Position numbers and translations under genes: made by a program. The notes below the pieces were generated by a model. That model did not search any database and was not told where the DNA came from. It saw only the letters and a list, made by a program, of their open reading frames with translations. This document shows, in pieces, positions 34,376-43,500 of a DNA stretch of 49,932 nucleotides. This DNA is from Acidobacteriales bacterium 13_1_40CM_3_55_5. GTDB lineage: Bacteria > Acidobacteriota > Terriglobia > Terriglobales > Acidobacteriaceae. Position 1 is the first letter of the stretch; every line of letters begins with the position of its first letter. Where the stretch lies: NCBI GenBank assembly GCA_001918935.1, contig MNGW01000069.1:1-49932 (forward strand). Reading direction: 5' to 3'.

Positions 34376-35242
34376 ATGCGCAAAGCATTGATCCTGCTTC
34401 AAATGCTGCTCTTATGCTCGGTCTGTTGGTCCCAGGCAAAGCTGTCCGTGCACTGGGAGGAATTGACCGCAGGCGACTTCCACAACGCCATCCAGCAATC
34501 CCAGGGGACTTGCTTGTTGCCCTTCGGAATTCTGGAAAAGCACGGACCACACCTGCCATTGGGCACCGATCTGCTGAATGTACGATATGTAACACTGCAG
34601 GCTGCCCAGCAGGAATACGCCATAGTCTTTCCTCAATATTATTTTGGCCAGATCTTTGAGGCGCAGCATGAGCCCGGGACCGTGGCCTACAGCTCGCAAT
34701 TGCAGTTGGCGCTATTGCAGGAAACCACGGATGAGATGGCGCGCAACGGCTGCAAAAGAGTCATCATTGTCAACGGCCATGGCGGCAACGAGCACCTGCT
34801 ACCTTTTTTTGCTCAGAGTCAATTGCAGAAGCCTCATGACTATGTGGTCTACATCCTAGGATTCGTGGAGTCGCCGCCGGGAGGGCCCGCCAAGAAAAGT
34901 TCGATCGACATGCACGCGGGCGAGCAAGAAACAGCCAATACCATGGTGTCTTATCCCCACCTCGTACACATGGACCGCGCCAAGAGCGAGTCCGGATCTG
35001 ACCAGGCGCGGGTGAAGCTTCCTCCTTACCTCTACACCGGAATCTGGTGGTATGCGCGTTTCCCAAATCACTATGCTGGAGACGGGTCCGTAGCAACGCA
35101 CGAATTAGGCGAGTTCAAAATGAAAGTGTGGCAGGACGCAATTGTGAATTCCATCCGTGCGGTCAAAGCTGATCAAGAGAGCCTGAAGATTCAGAATGAG
35201 TTTTTCGAGAGAGTTAAGCATCCGCTGGATACACGACCTTAA
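34376..35242 (+). CDS. exported creatininase-family protein
   Basis: A 288-residue creatininase/amidohydrolase-family protein, a family of metal-dependent C-N hydrolases. Signal peptide (1-18: MRKALILLQMLLLCSVCWSQ). Seen: the N-terminal metal-ligand motif PFGILEKHGPHLPLGTDLL (Glu, His and Asp) and VNGHGGNEHLLPFF, then HAGEQETANTM with the C-terminal His/Glu. Length and motif order match the family. The start at 34376 rather than 34274 is supported by a GGGAGAA ribosome site and the signal peptide. Most members are cytoplasmic, so export is notable. The substrate is unknown. Confidence 0.87.
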   Translation: MRKALILLQMLLLCSVCWSQAKLSVHWEELTAGDFHNAIQQSQGTCLLPFGILEKHGPHLPLGTDLLNVRYVTLQAAQQEYAIVFPQYYFGQIFEAQHEPGTVAYSSQLQLALLQETTDEMARNGCKRVIIVNGHGGNEHLLPFFAQSQLQKPHDYVVYILGFVESPPGGPAKKSSIDMHAGEQETANTMVSYPHLVHMDRAKSESGSDQARVKLPPYLYTGIWWYARFPNHYAGDGSVATHELGEFKMKVWQDAIVNSIRAVKADQESLKIQNEFFERVKHPLDTRP

Positions 35243-35503
35243 GAAGATTTCACCCGAATCCTATACGACAAAAGTATTTCTGAAAATCTGACAATCGAAT
35301 CTAGGGAACCCGTTTATCATCCAATAAGACCGGCACAATCAATAGTTTGCGGCGTAACTTGCGTAACGTTGGCGAGTCGCATACCCCGTGTTAGGCTGCG
35401 CACAAGTGGGGAATCGGCCTCTATCGGGGCTGCTCACCCGAATGGTTCGACCCTGATTCCACGATCGAGACCCTGGCAACCTAGCGCGGAGAAACGCCCG
35501 TCA
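35243..35503 (+). other. 261-bp leader upstream of the cyclase-like gene, unexplained
   Basis: No gene is seen. It is GC-rich near the 3' end, with possible short stems such as GGTTCGACC and a CCTGGCAACC word that recalls riboswitch-like sequences. I cannot fold it reliably or match it to a named RNA family. Ends with GCGGAGAAAC, the likely ribosome site of the next gene. Confidence 0.3.
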
Positions 35504-37729
35504 ATGCCACGCATTCCCGTCTTCAAGCTCGGACAAACTTCCCATGAAACGGGGCGTCCCCGTTTAGCTCGCTATACACCCTCTCTTTCGCTCGAGGGAC
35601 TTCAACTCGGCATCGACAATCTCCGCCATGATGTTCACTTGAGCCCCCGCTTTGTGGAGCAGGCCAGATTACACATTGCGCGTTTGATCATACGTTTTGG
35701 CAACGTCGAAGGATTCCTTGCGGTCGAAGCGCCTGATATCCCACAGCTGAATCGATTTATAGGATCGCTGCGAGCTCAGAACACACGGCCGAAGACTGGA
35801 CCCTCAGAACTCAAACCGCTGCTCGCCGAAATCCACGTAGCGGCCCTAAACCGCGCCAAAGCCGCCCAGAACCTCGCATTAGACATGTTGGCTCGAGTGG
35901 CCATTATCAAGTTTCTCCGAATTGAACTGAACGGACAGTTTGCACAAGTGCTCGAGCGATGTCGCATGATGCTCAAGAACTCTGAAGGCGGGCGGCATGG
36001 CAAGGGCCTGGAATACAGGGAGCGGGTTGCCACATTCCAGGTGGCAAAAAAAATTGTCTTGCGCAAGACCGGCCAGGAATTATTCCGCACCATGCGCGAG
36101 ATCGACAAAGAAACGCTGGCGAAAATGCGGCGCTCTCTTTTTGGAAATCGCGGCGAAACGGGCTACAAACTGTTACTGAATCCGTTAATGTTCACCGAAG
36201 ACGGCCGCGATATCTACCTCAACGCCGAGCATTACGTTCTTCTGGGAACCTTTGATCGTGACCGCGATCGCTTTTCCAATGTGCGCCGAATTGCCAGTCA
36301 GTTTCTGCAATCCTGCGCTACCGTTCCCAATACTGACCAGGAAGCCGTATTGGATAGCTGGCTTAACGTTCCCGAAAACGCGGAAGAACTGGTTGGGGCA
36401 GGCAGTCCCGAGGATTCCACGCAAAATATTCGTTCTCAGAAAGCACGATTGGGGATGTGGGTGGAACTGCTGCAGCACGAAAATATTATGGATGATGTCA
36501 TAGCCGCCTATGAAGTCGTGCCGCTGCTTGCTGAATACTCGCCTCGTATCAATGCGCAACAACTAAAAAATAGCCTGATCTCCCGGGAGGAGCGTGAGCG
36601 CGTAGAAAAGTTGATTCAGGAACACGGAAAACTTTCAACCGACAGCCTGAATACTGCGATGGCTCGGGTATCCAATTGTCGAGGCGCCGAACGTGCCAAG
36701 GTAGCAGGACGTTTCCTGCGAGACTTCATGCGCTATCATCGCGACCTGAGGCGTCTTGAAGCCCTCAATGGAGCATTGGACAGCGTCAATCTGATTGGCA
36801 ACGACAAATTGCGGGAACTTTCCGCGATGAACGGCACGCTATACGAGTTTTTCCTGCCGGAAGAACAGAAACAAGCCGAGGAAAAGGTTCTCCGCCACGT
36901 GGTGCTCAAAGCCGACGTGCGAGATTCATCACGTCTGACGCGCTCTCTGCTCGAGCGTGGAATGAATCCAGCTTCCTATTTCAGCCTCAATTTTTACGAT
37001 CCGGTAAACAAGTTGTTGGCCAAATATGGCGCCCGCAAAGTTTTCCTGGAAGGCGACGCAATCATTCTCGCATTGCTTGAGCGCGAAGGTGAAGCGGGTC
37101 TGAGTGTGAGCCGGGCGTGCGTGTTGGCGCGAGAAATTATTGAAATCGTGCGCGGCTATAACCAGCTGTTGAGCCGGGCCGGCCTTCCAACTCTGGAATT
37201 GGGATTAGGAATTTCATTCCAGGATTCTGCGCCTATGTACCTTATGGATGGCGAGCAGCGCATCATGATCTCCGACGCGCTGAATGAAAGTGACCGGCTC
37301 TCCTCCTGCAAGAAACGGGTCCGGATACCGATCGAGCGCATGGAAAGCCCATTCAACGTCTATGCCTTTCAAACCGTCAGCGATGCCGAGGCCGCAGAGA
37401 ACGTCGATGACTTCATTCTTCCCTACAACGTGAACGGTATTCGCATCAGTGAAGCCGCATTCCGCAGGCTTCAGCAGGAGATTTCTATCGAACCCTGCCG
37501 GCTCGATTTCCCCCAACTCTGGGGTACTGAAGATTATCTTCTCTCCAGCGCCCTGGTGCCGGTGGGCAATGATATTTTTCGCAAAATTGTGGTGCGCGGA
37601 AGCCGAATCGCGGAGATAGATCTCACCAACTTCTCTTTGCAGCGATGGACCGATCGCTGGTATTACGAAGTCTGCGCCAATCCCGCGATTTACGCCGCCA
37701 TCGAAGGAAAAGCGGCAGCCGGCAAGTAA
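35504..37729 (+). CDS. soluble protein with C-terminal divergent class III nucleotidyl cyclase domain, 741 aa
   Basis: A 741-residue cytoplasmic protein without signal or membrane segments. Residues 1-460 are charged, mainly helical and unassigned. The region at about 463-605 follows the class III cyclase order: VVLKADVRDSS (D471), KVFLEGDAIILAL (D518), GLGIS strand, then ISDALNESDRL (N594, R598). In mycobacterial cyclase Rv1625c the equivalents are D256, D300, N372 and R376. The purine-selecting K296 and D365 positions are F514 and I587 here. So metal and transition-state residues are kept but base recognition is not standard. Start at ATG 35504 chosen over TTG 35369 (45 extra residues of leader). 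Converges with the tonB gene. Could be a cyclase with unusual nucleotide use or a pseudo-cyclase. Confidence 0.72.
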   Translation: MPRIPVFKLGQTSHETGRPRLARYTPSLSLEGLQLGIDNLRHDVHLSPRFVEQARLHIARLIIRFGNVEGFLAVEAPDIPQLNRFIGSLRAQNTRPKTGPSELKPLLAEIHVAALNRAKAAQNLALDMLARVAIIKFLRIELNGQFAQVLERCRMMLKNSEGGRHGKGLEYRERVATFQVAKKIVLRKTGQELFRTMREIDKETLAKMRRSLFGNRGETGYKLLLNPLMFTEDGRDIYLNAEHYVLLGTFDRDRDRFSNVRRIASQFLQSCATVPNTDQEAVLDSWLNVPENAEELVGAGSPEDSTQNIRSQKARLGMWVELLQHENIMDDVIAAYEVVPLLAEYSPRINAQQLKNSLISREERERVEKLIQEHGKLSTDSLNTAMARVSNCRGAERAKVAGRFLRDFMRYHRDLRRLEALNGALDSVNLIGNDKLRELSAMNGTLYEFFLPEEQKQAEEKVLRHVVLKADVRDSSRLTRSLLERGMNPASYFSLNFYDPVNKLLAKYGARKVFLEGDAIILALLEREGEAGLSVSRACVLAREIIEIVRGYNQLLSRAGLPTLELGLGISFQDSAPMYLMDGEQRIMISDALNESDRLSSCKKRVRIPIERMESPFNVYAFQTVSDAEAAENVDDFILPYNVNGIRISEAAFRRLQQEISIEPCRLDFPQLWGTEDYLLSSALVPVGNDIFRKIVVRGSRIAEIDLTNFSLQRWTDRWYYEVCANPAIYAAIEGKAAAGK

Positions 37730-37737
37730 GCTTCACC

Positions 37738-39402
37738 TCAATCCAGGTCCACCGCGTACCCATTCTTCATCGCGGGATGGAAGTGCCAGTGGGAAAGCGC
37801 GATTCGGGCGTATTCGTCGAGACGCTCGTCTACACCGCGCAGTACCCGTACCTCACCCACAGATCCGTCGCTGCGGATCACAGCGTAAAGAGTCACTGTG
37901 CCCTGCACGTTGCGCCGCATGAGTTCCGCAGGATATCCAGGATCCACTTTCCGGGTCGCCAGTGGTGCAACCAGATCGCCATGGTCGCTACCTTCTTTCA
38001 GTTCGGCAAAACGGATGATCCAGCTCCCCCCGCCCGAGTTTAGGTTGGGCATATTGAGAGTCATGGAATAGAACTTGCGACCTCCAAAAACTTTTTTTTC
38101 CAGCTCGGTGGGGTAGTGGTCAGAAGTTCCCGAACCCACCGACTGTGGAACAGCGGAGACTCTCGGCGGCGTAGCTTTCGCCATTAACCGGGAGTCGTCA
38201 GACAATGTATGCGACGCCCCGCTCTTCGTAGTGCCACTCTGATCACGAGTGGGCATGGGAGAGTTCTTTGCTGAGTTTGGCGAGGGGCCGACCAATAATC
38301 CTGGGGGAATGTTGTTAGCGTCGACGCCGACCGTACCTCCAGTTCCAGTGGAGGAGGCACGGTCATTACTTGCAGGAATGTCCGGGGTTCCGGCCGCACC
38401 ACTCTTTCCCTGAGGGGTCGCGGCGAAAATGCCAGTTCGATTGCCGGGCGGTACGGCTGACGGCGCGGTGGGAGTGGATGGATGAATCCCGAGGGCGATG
38501 AGACGTCCACCGTTTGTCGTCCCAGTTGCCTCAAGAGATGGTGGCGGCGGCACGACCGCTGGTCCAGAGGCACCGAGGGCGTCTGTATTCATTGCCGATG
38601 GCGTGCGTTGCTCCGTGAGGGGCAATCCCGGGGCGGGCGAGACTACTTGTGCTCGACCTATATTGATATCGCCCAATCTCTGGATCAACGCGGCTTGCAC
38701 GACCGGCGGCGGGGCAATGACGTCCCGCGGTAATGCAGGGGACTGAGTCACGGTCGCGGTCATACCTGGCGCAGGAGCAACCACAGATGGGGGCAGAGCG
38801 GGCAGCCTCACTTCAGACGCGGAAGTTGCAGTCGCTGCCAGTGGTACTGTCGGTTGATTCTGTGGCCACGCCACGATATTGGGCATGGCTACTTCGCGCT
38901 CTAGTCTGAGCCCGGGAGGAACCACGATAGTCTGTCTACGATTGTCCGGTTCTGATGGGACGGAAATAATTGCTTGCGGCGCATGTTCGGGCACCCCACG
39001 TTCAGGAGGTGAAAGGCGGGCTCTGCCCGTGTTCAACGGTGGCAGATATTCGGAAGCCGAGTAATAAATCACATCCTGTCTGTTGAAGCTGGAGTGATCC
39101 TTGATCTGTGGTTGAGGCCAAAACTGTGTGGCTCCGGACAACGCTGCAATGATCGCAACATGATAGATAGCAGATTCCAGGAACCTGCGCCAAGGCAAGT
39201 GAGGCGCAACGAAGACGTCTTCCCAAAAAGCTGCTGGCAGCGATGAGAGTTTTAATCCTGGCTCCGGTGCACGAAACGAATCTCCAAGATTGCGAAAGAA
39301 CACTTCCGCCCAGGGCTCCAAATCGACCACAAACCGTGGTTCAGGCGGAACATTTACTGTCCTATCCACCACGGGTTCCACCAGCCCTGAGCCCTGTTTC
39401 AT
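37738..39402 (-). CDS. TonB-family energy transducer
   Basis: A 554-residue TonB-like protein. N-terminal cytoplasmic region, one membrane anchor (about 73-92: IYHVAIIAALSGATQFWP), a very long Pro/Ala/Thr/Ser-rich periplasmic linker (about 95-430), then the TonB C-terminal domain (VDPGYPAELMRRNVQGTVTLYAVIRSDGSVGEVRVLRGV ... ALSHWHFHPA). It transduces the proton motive force to outer-membrane receptors such as the one at 47.9 kb. ExbB/ExbD genes are not seen. The start is uncertain: Met at 39402 (MKQGSG) preferred; the longer frame from 39483 overlaps the region of the divergent gene's 5' end. Confidence 0.85.
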   Translation of the reverse strand: MKQGSGLVEPVVDRTVNVPPEPRFVVDLEPWAEVFFRNLGDSFRAPEPGLKLSSLPAAFWEDVFVAPHLPWRRFLESAIYHVAIIAALSGATQFWPQPQIKDHSSFNRQDVIYYSASEYLPPLNTGRARLSPPERGVPEHAPQAIISVPSEPDNRRQTIVVPPGLRLEREVAMPNIVAWPQNQPTVPLAATATSASEVRLPALPPSVVAPAPGMTATVTQSPALPRDVIAPPPVVQAALIQRLGDINIGRAQVVSPAPGLPLTEQRTPSAMNTDALGASGPAVVPPPPSLEATGTTNGGRLIALGIHPSTPTAPSAVPPGNRTGIFAATPQGKSGAAGTPDIPASNDRASSTGTGGTVGVDANNIPPGLLVGPSPNSAKNSPMPTRDQSGTTKSGASHTLSDDSRLMAKATPPRVSAVPQSVGSGTSDHYPTELEKKVFGGRKFYSMTLNMPNLNSGGGSWIIRFAELKEGSDHGDLVAPLATRKVDPGYPAELMRRNVQGTVTLYAVIRSDGSVGEVRVLRGVDERLDEYARIALSHWHFHPAMKNGYAVDLD

Positions 39403-39549
39403 GCCACAACCAGCAACAAAGAACTTATTATAGCTGCGTCGTGCCGCGACAGGTTCATGAGTTCGTGGCAGGTGATCTTCCATGCTCTAATAGATTTCGA
39501 GAATTGCCCACATGATTCGGAGCCGGGAAAATCTATGAGCGGGAACGTA

Positions 39550-40047
39550 ATGAAGTATCTCGTCAGAGTGTCTGTAATGCTTTTGCTGATAAGTTCGTGC
39601 TTGACTGGTCAGGACAGCGCGCAGCAGCCTCCATCTCCTAAGAATCCCGTCGAAGATTACTCCGGCGTGTACGCCTTCCTGCAGGATGGTGAATTCGTCC
39701 AGGTCACGGTTGAAGACGCGGGACGGGTGACCGGATTCGTGTCTCGCTATGGCGACTTGGAGAGCGATCGCGGAGCCTTCCTGGACCAGTTCTTCAAAAC
39801 AGGCAAACTCGATGGCAAGAAACTCAGCTTCACAACTGACACTGTCCATGGCGTTTGGTATGACTTCAAGGGCGCGGTCGAGAGGGGAGAAGGAAAGAAC
39901 GTGGGCGACGAAGCTTACTACGTCCTGAAAGGGACGCTCGTGCAATACAGCACCGACGCGAACAAGAAGACTCTGGCGAAGTCCCGTGAGGTGTCGTTCA
40001 AGTCGTTTCCGCAGGATTTCGGGACTGGTCCCGAGAAGCGAGATTAG
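39550..40047 (+). CDS. putative lipoprotein of unknown function, 165 aa
   Basis: An exported protein. Signal of about 16-18 residues with a lipobox ISSC (MKYLVRVSVMLLLISSCLTGQ), so probably a membrane lipoprotein. The rest contains DYSGVYAFLQDGEFVQVTVEDAGRVTGFVSRYGDLESDRGAFLDQFFKTGKLDGKKLSFTTDTVHG with short beta strands, and KSFPQDFG near the end. I do not recognise the family. Start at ATG 39550; ATG 39535 would add 5 residues. Divergent from the tonB gene with about 150 bp between the two starts. Confidence 0.72.
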   Translation: MKYLVRVSVMLLLISSCLTGQDSAQQPPSPKNPVEDYSGVYAFLQDGEFVQVTVEDAGRVTGFVSRYGDLESDRGAFLDQFFKTGKLDGKKLSFTTDTVHGVWYDFKGAVERGEGKNVGDEAYYVLKGTLVQYSTDANKKTLAKSREVSFKSFPQDFGTGPEKRD

Positions 40048-40133
40048 ATCGTAAATAGCCCGGCATTCAGATTGCATCCGCAAAGCGAAAGCACAATCGT
40101 TCTCCGAATCGTTGTCGCCAGAACTATGCAGCG

Positions 40134-42764
40134 TTAGGGAAGCTGCAGGTCGAAGCCATAAATCTCCTGCGTGCTGATGTCGCGGGGAAACAGGGGAACG
40201 TCGCCGGGGCCGAGCCCGGTCCAGGAACCAGGGCCGAACTGGCCGCGGAACAGGCGGGCGTTCTTCAGGTCGGCTATCTTCTCCATTTTCGAGTCGCTGA
40301 CTCGCAGACGAAAATATCCGCTGTCTTTACTCAGGAAGGTGTCGAAGTACACATAGGCGCTGTCGCGCGACCATGCGAGGTAACCGAACGGCGGCTTGGT
40401 ATCCAATGGTCGCCACTTTTCGGTCTTCACGTCATAGAGCATCAACTTGTCAAAGTCGGCAGAAATCGCAACGATAGAGCGGCCATCGGGAGACCACCGG
40501 GGAGCGAAGATTCTCTGGGAACCCGCGAGTTGCGAAGTCTGGCGGGTCTTCAGATCGAACATCTCGAGATAGGTCTTCGCCGGATCCTCCGGGTCGTGAT
40601 GTCCGAAGGCGAGCAAATTTCCGTCGGACGACCACGTGGGATCAGTTTCCATTGCTTCGTCGGAAGTCAGCGGTTGGGGAACGCCTCCGTCCGCTGAAAT
40701 CAGAAATACTTTCCACGGCTTTCCGGGTACAGTGCCAGAGAACGCGATCTGCTTCCCATCGGGGGACCAGTGGGCCAAGGCCGTCTGCATGGGAGGGTAT
40801 GTGAGCTGTAAGCGAGCGCTACCGTCTAGCTTGCTGCGCCATAGGGCGCCATCCGGATAGCTGACATACGTAACCCACTGGCCGTCGCGGGAGAAGTCCA
40901 CGTCGCCGGCGGAGATGCCGCCGAGATAGGGAATCAGTTCACCGGATCTGGCGTCGTAGCGGACCAATTCCGCGCGCGGCTGGATGCCAATCACGAACAA
41001 CTTCCTACCGTCCTTGCTGGGAAGCGGTTGGTCAAACTGCAAGGGACCGGTGGTAAGCTGAACAGGCTGGGGAGATGCCTTCTGCCACCAATCGGACCGG
41101 TCGGGCATGATCCAGACATTGCTGGCGCCGTCGCGCACACTCGCAAAAACGTAATATTTGCCGTCGGGGGTCCACCTGCCGCAGCATTCGGCCGGAGAAG
41201 TATTCCAGCCGGGTAGCAGCGGATGTATGCCCGTGCCATCGGCGCGCACTTCCCAGAGAGAACTCGTGTTGTTGACCTGGTTTGAAACCGCAAATCGAAT
41301 GCGGCTTCCGTCAGGTGAGAAACTCAGCGAGGACGGACGATCCGGAGCGGTAAGGAGCTTGTGCGGATTGGAGCCATCGTGATCGGCGAGATAAAGATCG
41401 TTCCCTTTTGCAAAGAGCAACGTACCGTCGGGCGCCCAGATGGCATAGTGCGCAAACACGTCGCCCAGTCGGCGTGGCGAGCCGGCTGGCATGGGCATCG
41501 ACCAGTAGAAGGCGTTGTCTGGCGATCCTTGTGTAACCAGCAGTTCTGACCGTTCCGGCGAAACGTCAGCCACGACGGGACCGTCGAATGCCAAATTAAT
41601 AGGAGCAGTTTCGCCTCCGCCTACCGACACCTGGGCGATGCCCTCACGGGTAGTGGTCACCTCGGTAAAGTAGAGTCGATTGCCATCAGTCACCAGGGTG
41701 ATCTTGGGCAGTCCATCGTTGGTGATCTGCTTTGATCCCATGATTCGCGGCGGCGGCAGCGGGGAACGCCAGAATGCGATCCCGGCCGCCAGCGCGACAA
41801 GCGCCGGGATCGCACTCCACTTCAGCAAACGCATCGTGGGCTTCGAGGCTGCCGTGGCAACCGCTACTACGCTGCTGGCCGCTGCCCTTCCCGATTCCGT
41901 CTCGCGCCGCAAGCGTTTGAGGTCGGTTTCAATATCGGCGGCCGAGCGGTAGCGGAGATCGCGATCTTTCTCCAGCGCCTTGTTGATGATTCGTTCAAGT
42001 TCGGCAGGCAGATCGGGATTCAGGCGCACTGGGGCAACGGGAGCGCGGTTCACGATCGCTTCGCAGATCATTGCCGAAGTTTCACCGCGGAACGGCAACG
42101 TGCCGGTTGCCATTTCGTACAACACGGCTCCGAAGGAATACAGATCCGTGCGGGCGTCCAAATCCCTGCCGCGTACCTGTTCGGGCGACATGTAGGCGAC
42201 GGTTCCCACCATCGTTCCTGGGCTGGTCAAATACTCCTGCTTTACAGAACGGGTTTGGGTGTTGAGAGCAGCGACTTGGCTGGACGGGCTGTCGGGCGCG
42301 ACCTTAGCCAGACCGAAGTCGAGGATCTTGGCGTGGCCGCGCTCGGTGACGAAAATGTTGGCGGGTTTAATGTCGCGGTGGACGATGCCTTTGCCATGCG
42401 CGGCATCCAGGCCATCGGCGATCTCGATGGCGAGTGAGATCAGGATCTCAAGATCGAGCGATTGGCCTGCGATGCGGTGCTTCAGTGTCACACCTTCCAG
42501 ATATTCCATGGCGATGAACGCAAGGCCGTTCTCCTCGCTAATGTCGTAAATGGTGCAGATGTTGGGATGATTCAAAGCAGAAGCGGCCTGTGCCTCACGC
42601 TGAAAGCGGCTCAGAGCTTGGGGATCTCTAGCAACGTTATCGGGCAGGAATTTCAGAGCGACAAAGCGGTGTAGCCGTGTGTCCTCAGCCTTGTAAACCA
42701 CACCCATCCCGCCACCGCCCAGTTTTTCGATGATGCGATAGTGCGAAATGGTCTGGCCGATCAT
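40134..42764 (-). CDS. membrane Ser/Thr protein kinase with PD40/TolB-like propeller
   Basis: An 876-residue kinase. N-terminal Hanks-type domain (about 9-270): glycine loop GGGGMG (16-21), catalytic Lys in ALKFLP (K38), [14 protein letters not shown] and SPEQVRG. A membrane helix follows (about 306-326: [19 protein letters not shown]). The C-terminal ~530 residues outside the membrane have PD40/TolB-like propeller motifs ([53 protein letters not shown]). Common in Acidobacteria. ATG 42764 chosen; TTG 42770 adds two residues. The propeller probably senses a periplasmic ligand. No phosphatase partner is seen next to it. Confidence 0.93.
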   Translation of the reverse strand: MIGQTISHYRIIEKLGGGGMGVVYKAEDTRLHRFVALKFLPDNVARDPQALSRFQREAQAASALNHPNICTIYDISEENGLAFIAMEYLEGVTLKHRIAGQSLDLEILISLAIEIADGLDAAHGKGIVHRDIKPANIFVTERGHAKILDFGLAKVAPDSPSSQVAALNTQTRSVKQEYLTSPGTMVGTVAYMSPEQVRGRDLDARTDLYSFGAVLYEMATGTLPFRGETSAMICEAIVNRAPVAPVRLNPDLPAELERIINKALEKDRDLRYRSAADIETDLKRLRRETESGRAAASSVVAVATAASKPTMRLLKWSAIPALVALAAGIAFWRSPLPPPRIMGSKQITNDGLPKITLVTDGNRLYFTEVTTTREGIAQVSVGGGETAPINLAFDGPVVADVSPERSELLVTQGSPDNAFYWSMPMPAGSPRRLGDVFAHYAIWAPDGTLLFAKGNDLYLADHDGSNPHKLLTAPDRPSSLSFSPDGSRIRFAVSNQVNNTSSLWEVRADGTGIHPLLPGWNTSPAECCGRWTPDGKYYVFASVRDGASNVWIMPDRSDWWQKASPQPVQLTTGPLQFDQPLPSKDGRKLFVIGIQPRAELVRYDARSGELIPYLGGISAGDVDFSRDGQWVTYVSYPDGALWRSKLDGSARLQLTYPPMQTALAHWSPDGKQIAFSGTVPGKPWKVFLISADGGVPQPLTSDEAMETDPTWSSDGNLLAFGHHDPEDPAKTYLEMFDLKTRQTSQLAGSQRIFAPRWSPDGRSIVAISADFDKLMLYDVKTEKWRPLDTKPPFGYLAWSRDSAYVYFDTFLSKDSGYFRLRVSDSKMEKIADLKNARLFRGQFGPGSWTGLGPGDVPLFPRDISTQEIYGFDLQLP

Positions 42765-42934
42765 GCGCAAGCATGCTATGGCGGAAGTGCAGGCAAGTCA
42801 ATGAAAGCCGCGGAGTTGGCGTTGTCTCAAAAAGGTTGCAGGCGAAAAATGGTCAACAAGAGGCGGCTAGTCTTTGAGAAGTAGAAGCGAGCGCGAACAC
42901 GGCGCGCACTGCCGGACTTTGTGGAATTGCCCGT

Positions 42935-43465
42935 TCAGGCCAGCTTGGTGCCGCCCGAGGTTCGCCGGGCGTCAGCGAGTTTCTTCTCCAATCCGTCGCT
43001 GTGGCTGGCTTCGAAGGTCATCAACTCGCGGTAAAGTTCGCGCATCTCCGGCTCTTTTGTGGTTTCACTGAGCCGGGTGTAGTAGCGGGCCGCGTTTTGC
43101 TCGGCCGCAATCGCAATTTCAAGCGCCATTTCGCGCGGCGAGCGGCCAACCTTCAGTCGGCTGAAAGTAAATAGCTCTCCATTTTCCAGCCGCGGCAGTT
43201 CGATGAAATCATTCACGTCTTCTTCCGTCACGGTGCAAGGACGTGTGCCATAGCGATCGAAATATCGCTTTTGGAGCAGCGTGCCGTGTTGACGCTCCTC
43301 CGCCGCCATGTCCCAAAACGTGGCCGCGATCTCGAGCGATTCGGCTTCGCCGAATCCGGCGAACATTTCCGCAAACTGATAATAGATTTCCGCGTTACGT
43401 TCCTCGATGAAGATCGCGACATGCAAAGCCTCTTGTGATGTCAGCGAGGCAAAGTCACGCTTCAT
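42935..43465 (-). CDS. ferritin-like (rubrerythrin-type) diiron protein
   Basis: A 176-residue four-helix-bundle protein. The diiron ligand pattern is complete: Glu in IFIEERNAEIYYQFAEMF, ExxH in EERQH, Glu in AAEQNAARYY, ExxH in FEASHSD. So it likely binds iron and may act against peroxide or in storage. No rubredoxin domain is present, unlike classical rubrerythrin. The start at 43465 (MKRDFAS) is preferred because the longer frame (43498) leaves no room for both divergent ribosome sites: the histidine kinase starts at 43501. Confidence 0.88.
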   Translation of the reverse strand: MKRDFASLTSQEALHVAIFIEERNAEIYYQFAEMFAGFGEAESLEIAATFWDMAAEERQHGTLLQKRYFDRYGTRPCTVTEEDVNDFIELPRLENGELFTFSRLKVGRSPREMALEIAIAAEQNAARYYTRLSETTKEPEMRELYRELMTFEASHSDGLEKKLADARRTSGGTKLA

Positions 43466-43500
43466 GTGTTTTTCGTCGCGTCTCACAACAGCAAGCATAA

